In this document: positions 5,948 to 12,449 of the stretch, in pieces
How positions within the stretch are numbered: position 1 is the first letter of the stretch
Layout of the letters: each line of letters starts with the position of its first letter
DNA from: Bacteroidia bacterium
GTDB lineage: Bacteria; Bacteroidota; Bacteroidia; Flavobacteriales; Flavobacteriaceae
Length of the DNA stretch: 13,848 nucleotides
Assembly (NCBI GenBank): GCA_030431085.1
Contig: JAUIJW010000038.1
Span: 1-13,848 of the forward strand
Direction of reading: 5' to 3'
Translations under genes and position numbers: made by a program
The notes under the pieces: model-generated
What the model saw: only the letters and a program-made list of their open reading frames with translations
Database searches by the model: none
What the model was told of the DNA's origin: nothing

Positions 5948-7099
5948 ATGACAAAAATTATCGTACTAGGTGCAGGAATGGTAGGTAGCGCCATGGCAAT
6001 AGATTTATCTAACAATCAAAACTATGAAGTGACTATTGCAGATTTATCCTTAACGGCATTAGAAAATATAAAAAAATCCCATCCAAAAATCAACACAACT
6101 TGTGTAGATGTTACTATTAAAGAAGAACTAACCAAAACGCTAGCTCCTTTTGATTTGGTAATTTGTGCAGTACCAGGATTTTTAGGGTACCAAACTCTCG
6201 AATGTATTATCAAATCTAAAAAAGATGTGGTGGATATTTCATTTTTCCCAGAGAATGCCTTAACCTTAAATCAATTGGCCATAGACCATGATGTTACTGC
6301 CATAGTTGATTGTGGTGTCGCTCCTGGTATGGGTAATATTATTTTAGGTCATTACAACGAATCTATGCAAATAACTCATTTTGAGTGTTTAGTTGGCGGA
6401 TTACCAAAAATAAAGAAATGGCCATTTAACTATAAAGCACCTTTTTCTCCAGTTGATGTGATTGAGGAATATACCAGACCTGCTCGATATATTGAAAACG
6501 GACAATTGATTACTCGAGATGCACTTACAGATGTTGAATTAATTGACTTTAAATCCGTTGGAACACTAGAATCGTTTAATTCTGATGGTTTAAGATCACT
6601 CATTTTCACTATGCCCCATATTCCAAACATGAAAGAAAAAACACTTCGTTACCCAGGTCACGTTGACTATATTAAGGCACTAAAATCTAGTGGCTTCTTT
6701 TCTAGTGAGACTATAGATTTTAAGAGTCAAAAAATATCACCTATGGAGTTTACTAGTGAAATTCTTTTTAAGGAGTGGTTTTTAAAACCACATGAAGAAG
6801 AACTAACTGTTATGAAAATTTCTATAATTGGCACCAATCGAAATAATGATATTGAAGAAGTTTGTTATGAATTATTTGATGTCTACAACAGTACAACTCA
6901 AACCTCATCTATGGCCAGAACTACTGGCTATACGGCTACCGCCGCCGCTAACCTAATCCTTAATAATCAATTTAATGAGAAAGGCGTATTTCCACCAGAA
7001 TTGGTTGGAAAACATCCTCATTGTTTTGATTATGTCATTAACTATTTAAAAGAACGTGATATTAATTATTTGAAAACATCAAAAATACAAAACCAATGA
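5948..7099 (+). CDS. Saccharopine dehydrogenase / lysine 6-dehydrogenase family oxidoreductase
   Basis: This 383-residue NAD(P)-dependent oxidoreductase has an N-terminal Rossmann fold. The dinucleotide loop GAGMVGSAMA is at about 8-17, and D32 ends the second strand, suggesting NAD+ rather than NADP+. A saccharopine-dehydrogenase-type C-terminal domain follows, introduced by DCGVAPGMGN at about 121-130. The overall pattern resembles bacterial lysine 6-dehydrogenase (L-lysine to aminoadipate semialdehyde) and the Lys9-like saccharopine reductases. It could serve lysine catabolism, but substrate cannot be read from sequence and no other lysine-pathway gene is in view. It overlaps the downstream tag gene by four bases (ATGA), so the two are translationally coupled although their functions look unrelated. 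The first ATG places the Rossmann strand correctly. Confidence 0.82.
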   Translation: MTKIIVLGAGMVGSAMAIDLSNNQNYEVTIADLSLTALENIKKSHPKINTTCVDVTIKEELTKTLAPFDLVICAVPGFLGYQTLECIIKSKKDVVDISFFPENALTLNQLAIDHDVTAIVDCGVAPGMGNIILGHYNESMQITHFECLVGGLPKIKKWPFNYKAPFSPVDVIEEYTRPARYIENGQLITRDALTDVELIDFKSVGTLESFNSDGLRSLIFTMPHIPNMKEKTLRYPGHVDYIKALKSSGFFSSETIDFKSQKISPMEFTSEILFKEWFLKPHEEELTVMKISIIGTNRNNDIEEVCYELFDVYNSTTQTSSMARTTGYTATAAANLILNNQFNEKGVFPPELVGKHPHCFDYVINYLKERDINYLKTSKIQNQ

Positions 7100-7665
7100 A
7101 AAAAGAAAGATGTCCTTGGTGTGGTGAAGACGAATTATATACCAGTTATCATGATAAAGAATGGGGTGTTCCTGTTTATGATGATGCCAAACTTTTTGAA
7201 TTTTTATTACTTGAATCTTTTCAAGCGGGTTTAAGTTGGATCACAATTTTACGAAAAAGAGAAAATTTTAGAAGTGCCTTTGATCAATTCGATTACCATA
7301 AAATTGCTTTATACAAAGATAAAAAACAGCTAGCACTACAAAACGACGTTGGCATAATTAGAAATAAATTAAAAATAAAAGCTGCCATTGGTAATGCTTT
7401 AGCCTTCCAAAATATTCAAAAAGAGTTTGGTTCATTTTCTAAATATATTTGGCAATTTACTCACCACAAACCCATTATTAATCATTGGAAAACTTTATCT
7501 GAAGTACCTGCCACAACAAATATATCAGATGCTATTTCAAAAGACCTGAAAAAAAGGGGCTTTAAATTTGTGGGCTCAACGATTATATACGCCTTTATGC
7601 AAGCCATAGGTATGGTTAACGATCACATTACCTCCTGTTACAGGCATCAAGAACTCGCTAATTAA
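7096..7665 (+). CDS. tag: DNA-3-methyladenine glycosylase I
   Basis: This 189-residue base-excision repair enzyme removes 3-methyladenine from alkylated DNA. The sequence follows Tag closely. The N-terminus has RCPWC and YHDKEWGVP, and LESFQAGLSWITILRKR carries the key E40 and W48 (E38 and W46 in E. coli). VNDHITSC is at the C-terminus. The four zinc ligands of Tag are present: C6, H19, H177 and C181. The length is normal. It begins inside the stop of the upstream dehydrogenase gene (ATGA overlap), indicating one transcript. Its last eight bases overlap the 3' end of the convergent gene, and no terminator hairpin lies between them. Confidence 0.95.
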   Translation: MKKERCPWCGEDELYTSYHDKEWGVPVYDDAKLFEFLLLESFQAGLSWITILRKRENFRSAFDQFDYHKIALYKDKKQLALQNDVGIIRNKLKIKAAIGNALAFQNIQKEFGSFSKYIWQFTHHKPIINHWKTLSEVPATTNISDAISKDLKKRGFKFVGSTIIYAFMQAIGMVNDHITSCYRHQELAN

Positions 7666-8695
7666 TCGGTTCAACTTTTTTTACAGGAATGTAAATTTCT
7701 GTGACTAAATCTGCTGGATTCGGCGTGTCATGTAAATTATTAATATATATTTCAAATGGTTCTCTTTTGGCATCAACCACAAAATTAATTGATGTGTTAA
7801 CCTCAGCGTAAGCATTATTCCAAGCTTCTTCTGAGTTTTTATAAGAACCTTTTAAAATTGTTTTCATGTAAAACCCTGTATCCAAAAAATCAACCAACAC
7901 ATTACTGCCATCTGGAATTGAAACTTTTTCTGAAATGGGATAGCATACTGAAAACATTGTAGTGCCCTTATCTTGATCAAATTTATGATATAGACTAAAC
8001 GGCGCCCCATTACCTCTAATTTTATGATCGTGAATAAATCCAGCAACATGTTGTAGCATAGGTTGAAATTTACTATTGATATCTGCAATTTTACACGAGG
8101 TTGTAGTATAGAGATAATACCCGCCACTATAGGCTACAACACCTTCTTGTTTTATACTATACTTCTCCATTTTTACTTGAATTACACTATCTAGTAATAC
8201 TAAGCCTCTTTCAAGCATCGGGCCAACTTGCTCTTCCATCTTACTGGCTGCCATTCTATAGAAAAAACCTAGTTCTCCTTCCATCCCCCAGGTAACTTTA
8301 GTTTGTTGATTTTGGTTTTCAAATTGCCAATAAATATTAGAGACCATATCGCCCATTGGGGTATTAAAAGTAATTTGTTGATCAATTCTATTAGGCTCAT
8401 CAACATTTGTAGTTGTCATAGATCCACCTCCTTCTTTATCTGTCCACGAATAGGATGCACCAATGCCAGAGGTGATTGAGTCGTATGTTGGTACTATGGT
8501 AGAATCTGATTCGTACCATGGCCCCCAATCTTGCCAATTTTTATAATCAATAACCTCATTATATAATACTTCAGGTTGTGCGTTGATTGTTCTTGATCTT
8601 TCTACATTAAAATTGCCATCTAAAGTGGCCAAATAAAGAGCTCCAAGTACAATTAAAATTAGGATGAGAACAATAATTCTTTTAATAATTTTCAT
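7658..8695 (-). CDS. Membrane-anchored SRPBCC (START-like) protein with C-terminal GyrI-like domain
   Basis: This is a 345-residue two-domain protein. A hydrophobic N-terminal helix (about 5-24, rich in Ile/Leu) follows a short basic start and probably anchors it in the inner membrane with the rest outside the cytoplasm. An SRPBCC/polyketide-cyclase-like domain spans about 30-172, with the RSRTINAQPEVLYNEV opening and the WQDWGPW motif. A GyrI-like or AraC-effector-binding domain occupies about 176-345 and ends with ADLVTEIYIPV, typical of such small-molecule-binding domains. Both folds bind hydrophobic or cationic small ligands, so a binding or sensing role is plausible. No specific function is known to me. 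It is a single gene with its own promoter box at 8721-8728, convergent with tag. Confidence 0.8.
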   Translation of the reverse strand: MKIIKRIIVLILILIVLGALYLATLDGNFNVERSRTINAQPEVLYNEVIDYKNWQDWGPWYESDSTIVPTYDSITSGIGASYSWTDKEGGGSMTTTNVDEPNRIDQQITFNTPMGDMVSNIYWQFENQNQQTKVTWGMEGELGFFYRMAASKMEEQVGPMLERGLVLLDSVIQVKMEKYSIKQEGVVAYSGGYYLYTTTSCKIADINSKFQPMLQHVAGFIHDHKIRGNGAPFSLYHKFDQDKGTTMFSVCYPISEKVSIPDGSNVLVDFLDTGFYMKTILKGSYKNSEEAWNNAYAEVNTSINFVVDAKREPFEIYINNLHDTPNPADLVTEIYIPVKKVEPIN

Positions 8696-8720
8696 GATAG
8701 TAATTGCATGGTTAGTTTTT

Positions 8721-8728
8721 CAAATATA
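8721..8728 (-). promoter_or_regulatory. -7 promoter box (TATATTTG) for the SRPBCC/GyrI-like gene
   Basis: Read on the minus strand this is TATATTTG, an exact TAnnTTTG match, 25 bases upstream of the ATG at 8695. No clear TTG is present at the -33 position. Confidence 0.5.
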
Positions 8729-8761
8729 GCTAATATTTAACATTATTACATATATTGTTAC

Positions 8762-8792
8762 TTGGGCGTGGTTTGGTTAATTAATACATTTG
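8762..8792 (+). promoter_or_regulatory. Bacteroidota-type promoter: TTG (8762) and TACATTTG (8785)
   Basis: TTG at 8762-8764 and TACATTTG at 8785-8792 are separated by 20 bases, which fits both elements and the spacing of the Bacteroidota housekeeping promoter. It is the most complete promoter I found in the window. Transcription would start just before 8800, about 20 bases before the ATG of the small ORF and about 210 before rsgA. Confidence 0.55.
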
Positions 8793-8817
8793 TAGCCCAC
8801 TCAATCAAACTGTATTC

Positions 8818-8937
8818 ATGACAATTATAAATGATTGTAACCGCATTATCGATATTAAAGTCGCAATACCCAAAGGCTTTAATAAACAAATATTTCAATT
8901 TGCTAATGGTTATTCTACATTACCTCATATAAATTAA
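8818..8937 (+). CDS. Possible 39-residue small protein or leader peptide
   Basis: An ATG at 8818 opens a 39-codon frame ending in TAA at 8935-8937. The peptide begins MTIINDCNRIIDIKVAIPKG and ends STLPHIN. I recognise no family, signal peptide or membrane segment. Its only support is position: the ATG is 25 bases past the best -7 box of the region, the spacing seen for real genes here (22 bases for the Nfu-type gene and 27 for the carbonic-anhydrase-like gene). A frame of this length arises easily by chance in AT-rich DNA. It may instead be untranslated rsgA leader or a small RNA. Confidence 0.25.
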   Translation: MTIINDCNRIIDIKVAIPKGFNKQIFQFANGYSTLPHIN

Positions 8938-8966
8938 TTTTAACGTTAGTATAAAATGAGTTTGAA

Positions 8967-8997
8967 TTGATTAAATTGCGTTTCAAACTGATTTTTG
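8967..8997 (+). promoter_or_regulatory. Candidate rsgA promoter: TTG (8967) and GATTTTTG (8990)
   Basis: TTG at 8967-8969 and GATTTTTG at 8990-8997 are 20 bases apart. The -7 box differs from TAnnTTTG only at its first base. The box ends 10 bases before the rsgA ATG, so the transcript would have a leader of only a few bases. Confidence 0.35.
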
Positions 8998-9007
8998 CGC
9001 CAATACA

Positions 9008-9961
9008 ATGAAAGGACTCGTTACAAAATCAACAGGCAGCTGGTATGTCGTTAGGTGTGAAAATCACCAAGTATACCAGTGTAGAATTCGTGGAAAATTC
9101 AGAATCAAAGGCATTAAAAGTACTAACCCCATCACGGTTGGAGACTATGTTGATTTTGAATTAGAAAATGATACTAATACAGGTATTATTACCCATATAC
9201 ATCCACGTAAAAATTATATTGTTAGAAAGTCTGTCAATCTTTCAAAACAAACACACATTATTGCTGCCAACATTGATATTGCTTTTTTATTGATTACCAT
9301 AGACAACCCGCCAACGTTTACGCCATTTATAGATCGCTTTTTGGCCACTGCAGAAGCCTACGACATTACAACTATATTGGTTTTCAATAAAATCGACCTT
9401 TATGATACCGATGAATTAAACAAAAAAAATGAGCTTAAAAAAATCTATCAAGCTATTGGTTATACTTGCATAGATGTATCTGTTCCAAAAAAAACGAATA
9501 TTGATCTTATTGAGACTTACATGCGTGGAAAAGTATGTTTATTTACGGGACATTCTGGAGTTGGTAAATCTACATTGATCAATTGCATAGCTCCAGAACT
9601 CAATCTAAAAACAGCAGAAATTTCGCAGCAACATAAGCAAGGCCAACATACTACAACCTTTGCCGAGTTGTTTGTAATTCCAACAGAACCAGAAAGTTAT
9701 TTAATAGATACACCTGGTATTAAAGGTTTTGGAGTAGTTAATTTTGAAGAACATGAAATAGGCGATTATTTTCCAGAATTTTTTGCTTTAAAACATCAAT
9801 GTAAATTTAATAATTGCCTTCATATCAACGAACCAAAATGTGCAGTAAAAAATGCGCTACATCAAAATAAAATAGCAAATTCACGGTATAAGAGTTATTT
9901 ACAGCTAATGGCAGGAGAAGACGAACACTTTAGAGTCAACAACTTTGATATTGATGACTAA
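9008..9961 (+). CDS. rsgA: Ribosome small-subunit-dependent GTPase A
   Basis: This 317-residue circularly permuted GTPase acts in late maturation of the 30S ribosomal subunit. Domains in order are an N-terminal OB-fold (about 1-70), the GTPase domain and a C-terminal zinc domain. The permuted motif order is visible: G4 NKID (127-130) comes before the P-loop GHSGVGKS (181-188), followed by the switch-I threonines in GQHTTTF and G3 DTPGIKG (from 234). Zinc ligands C265, C270, H272 and C278 follow the C-x4-C-x-H-x5-C pattern of RsgA. Length and sequence are typical of Flavobacteriaceae. The ATG at 9008 is the family's normal start, giving KSTGSWYVVR near the N-terminus. dtd follows 110 bases downstream with no terminator between them, so they may share a transcript. 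Confidence 0.97.
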   Translation: MKGLVTKSTGSWYVVRCENHQVYQCRIRGKFRIKGIKSTNPITVGDYVDFELENDTNTGIITHIHPRKNYIVRKSVNLSKQTHIIAANIDIAFLLITIDNPPTFTPFIDRFLATAEAYDITTILVFNKIDLYDTDELNKKNELKKIYQAIGYTCIDVSVPKKTNIDLIETYMRGKVCLFTGHSGVGKSTLINCIAPELNLKTAEISQQHKQGQHTTTFAELFVIPTEPESYLIDTPGIKGFGVVNFEEHEIGDYFPEFFALKHQCKFNNCLHINEPKCAVKNALHQNKIANSRYKSYLQLMAGEDEHFRVNNFDIDD

Positions 9962-10071
9962 AATGGTGTTATATTTTTTTGCAACTTTAAAATAATTTTT
10001 TGATATTTCGAACGTTATTGATATGCGCTTAGTTACCCTCCCCCTAAGAACTAGCGGTTCAAAATGTTTCT

Positions 10072-10524
10072 ATGAAAGTAGTATTACAGCGTGTCTCAAA
10101 GGCATCAGTATCCGTCGGGGGAAAAATAATCAGTCAAATAGATCAAGGTCTACTTATTTTATTAGGTATTACACCTGATGATACTCACGATGATATTTCT
10201 TGGCTTTGTCATAAAATAGCCCACCTGAGAATTTTTAATGATGATAACCAAATCATGAACAAATCATTGATTGATGTTCAAGGTAATGCTATAGTTGTTA
10301 GCCAATTTACCCTAATGGCTAGCACGAAAAAAGGTCATCGCCCCTCTTATATTCAAGCTGCCAAACCAGACCTAGCTATCCCGCTTTATCAAGCGTTCAT
10401 TCAAACATTTGAAGAAAAAATTAATACAAAAGTTGGTACCGGAGAATTCGGTGCCGATATGAAAGTAGAATTAATTAACGATGGCCCAGTAACCATCCTC
10501 ATTGATAGTAAAAGAAAAGAATAA
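10072..10524 (+). CDS. dtd: D-aminoacyl-tRNA deacylase
   Basis: This 150-residue cytoplasmic proofreading enzyme hydrolyses D-amino acids, and glycine mischarged on tRNA-Ala, from tRNA. It is a full-length Dtd. It begins with MKVVLQRVSKASVSV. It contains the active-site motif SQFTL (77-81, with T80) and the NDGPVT motif (136-141), whose Gly-Pro pair (138-139) forms the cross-subunit chirality filter of the Dtd dimer. HRPSY is also typical. It lies between rsgA and the first DUF3857 gene and stops 17 bases before the latter's ATG, so co-transcription downstream is likely. No clear promoter box is visible in the 110 bases upstream. Confidence 0.96.
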   Translation: MKVVLQRVSKASVSVGGKIISQIDQGLLILLGITPDDTHDDISWLCHKIAHLRIFNDDNQIMNKSLIDVQGNAIVVSQFTLMASTKKGHRPSYIQAAKPDLAIPLYQAFIQTFEEKINTKVGTGEFGADMKVELINDGPVTILIDSKRKE

Positions 10525-10541
10525 AAATAGCTTAAACTAAA

Positions 10542-12449
10542 ATGAATAAATTTATTATTCCTCTCATCATTTCCCTTATCACTACATGTGCTATCGGACA
10601 AGAAAAGTATTGGACAACTACCAATATTGCAGACAGTCTCTTACAAAATGCCAATGCTGTATATAGACTAAACCACACTACAGTAAATATTCTATCACAA
10701 GATAAAATGAAAACAACTAAAGATGTGGTTGTTACTGTACTGAACAAAGAAGGTAATGAGGATGGCTATGTATACTTACCCTACGACAAAGACACTCATA
10801 TCAATCATTTTTCTGCAGTAATTTACAATGCCGCTGGAAAAGTTATTGATAAAATTAAAGCCAAAGATTTACAAGACGAGTCCTCCTCCGATGGAATATC
10901 TATCTACAATGATGATAGAATTAAATACTATCAACACAATCCATTAAAATACCCATATACTATTCATTATAAATACGAAGTCACCACATCGAATACGGCA
11001 TTTATTAGAAAATGGGTTCCCATCAATTACTATTATGCTAGTACCGAAAAAAGTACTTTTAAAATGACCTACCCGAGTGATATTAAAATTAGAACTAAAA
11101 CACTCAATTTTAAACATCACCATATTAAAAAAAGTGAAAAACCAAATGAAATTTACTACGAGTTAGTTGGAGGTAAGGCCTTTGAATATGAAGCTTATAG
11201 TCCTAGTTTTTTAGAATTTGGCCCTCACGTTAAATTTGCCGCCAATAAGTTTCATATAGCTGGAGTAGATGGTCAGGCCAATAACTGGTTAGAATTTGGC
11301 CAATGGATGCAAGACGAATTGCTCACTGGTAGAGACCAATTACCACAAGAAACTATTACCGAGGTGAAAAATCTAGTACATGGCATAAGTGATCCTGTTG
11401 AAAAAGCTAAACTGGTCTATGATTATATGCAAAAAAAGACTCGTTATATTTCTATACAAATAGGTATAGGCGGTTGGAAACCTATGCTCGCTAGTGAAGT
11501 AGAATCGTTACGTTATGGCGACTGTAAAGCTTTAACCAATTATACACAAGCGCTTTTAAAAGCGGTAGATGTTCCTTCTAATTACACCATTATTTATGCC
11601 AAAGAAAGAAGAAATATTGATAACGATTTAGCATCACTTCAAGGCAATCATGCTATTTTGATGATACCCACTAAAAAAGACACCGTATGGCTAGAGTGTA
11701 CTAGCCAAAAGGTACCCTTTGGTTATTTAGGAACATTTACAGACGATCGAGATGCACTTGTAGTAACCAAAGATGGTGGTAAAATTATCCGTACTAAAAA
11801 ATATGCTCCAGAAGACAATCTACAACTTATCAATGGTACGGTTAACCTTCTTGCAGATGGCAGTATAGATGCAGACTTAAAGATAAAAAGTTCTGGCATT
11901 CAATACAATGACAACTATAGCATTGCGTATTTAGACAGTAAAAAGAAAGATCGATACTATAAAAAGTTCTTTAGAGAAATTCATAATGTTAAAATCAATC
12001 ATATTAGTATGGAAAATGATGAAAATAACATCGAATTTAAAGAACATATCACGTTTAATGCTCAAAGCTATGCCAGTAAAGCTGGGAATAGACTTATTTT
12101 TAGATTGAATGCCTTAAACACCAATGATAATATACCAGAAAAAGATCGTAATCGGCAACAACCCTTAGAAATTTCATACGGTTTCGTAGATCAGGATGAT
12201 GTTATTATTACGTTACCTGAAGAATACGACATTGAAGCTTTAGCTAAAAATCAAGAGTTAAGCAGTCCATTCGGGACCTATAAAATGACTATTGAAAAAT
12301 TAGAAGGTCATCAAATAAAATATACGAGATATCTTAAGATTAATCAAGGAGTTTTCCCAAAAGAAGCCTATGATAAATACCGTAAGTTTAGAAAAAAAAT
12401 TAACCAATTAGACCAATCCAAAATCGTATTAATCCATAAAATAGCTTAA
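10542..12449 (+). CDS. Exported DUF3857 / transglutaminase-like protein, catalytic residues mostly intact
   Basis: This 635-residue protein has a signal peptide (about 1-19, ending CAIGQ), so it is periplasmic or surface-associated. A DUF3857 beta-sandwich domain (about 45-215) is followed by a transglutaminase-like papain-fold domain (about 265-395) and a C-terminal beta-rich region. The papain-type catalytic residues are recognisable: C328 in YGDCKALTNY and H370 in GNHAIL. The usual third residue Asp is Glu here (E385 in WLECTS). That Glu seems common in relatives from this family, from memory. Substrate is unknown. Proteins of this class are widespread in Bacteroidota and may be proteases, transglutaminases or binding proteins of the envelope. 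The stop TAA at 12447-12449 directly abuts the ATG of a paralogue, which implies coupled expression. Confidence 0.82.
   Translation: MNKFIIPLIISLITTCAIGQEKYWTTTNIADSLLQNANAVYRLNHTTVNILSQDKMKTTKDVVVTVLNKEGNEDGYVYLPYDKDTHINHFSAVIYNAAGKVIDKIKAKDLQDESSSDGISIYNDDRIKYYQHNPLKYPYTIHYKYEVTTSNTAFIRKWVPINYYYASTEKSTFKMTYPSDIKIRTKTLNFKHHHIKKSEKPNEIYYELVGGKAFEYEAYSPSFLEFGPHVKFAANKFHIAGVDGQANNWLEFGQWMQDELLTGRDQLPQETITEVKNLVHGISDPVEKAKLVYDYMQKKTRYISIQIGIGGWKPMLASEVESLRYGDCKALTNYTQALLKAVDVPSNYTIIYAKERRNIDNDLASLQGNHAILMIPTKKDTVWLECTSQKVPFGYLGTFTDDRDALVVTKDGGKIIRTKKYAPEDNLQLINGTVNLLADGSIDADLKIKSSGIQYNDNYSIAYLDSKKKDRYYKKFFREIHNVKINHISMENDENNIEFKEHITFNAQSYASKAGNRLIFRLNALNTNDNIPEKDRNRQQPLEISYGFVDQDDVIITLPEEYDIEALAKNQELSSPFGTYKMTIEKLEGHQIKYTRYLKINQGVFPKEAYDKYRKFRKKINQLDQSKIVLIHKIA

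Larger units (their letters stand above)
8696..9007. other. 312-bp intergenic region with divergent promoter boxes and a possible small ORF
   Basis: This is the longest stretch without an established gene. It holds a minus-strand promoter box (8721-8728), a plus-strand promoter (8762-8792), a 39-codon ORF (8818-8937) and a candidate promoter just before rsgA (8967-8997). I see no strong intrinsic terminator, tRNA-like fold or sizeable repeat. If the first plus-strand promoter feeds rsgA, that mRNA has a leader of about 210 bases. Confidence 0.6.

Noticed and set aside
6022..6630. Minus-strand frames within the dehydrogenase gene
   Set aside because: They are short, antisense to a conserved enzyme, and have no motifs.
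8821..8840. Short ACAAT/ATTGT dyad at the start of the small ORF
   Set aside because: It has only five pairs, all but one A-T, with a loose loop. This is common by chance at this base composition.
10401..10747. Minus-strand open frames across the dtd / DUF3857 junction
   Set aside because: They overlap two confident genes on the other strand and show no family resemblance or promoter.
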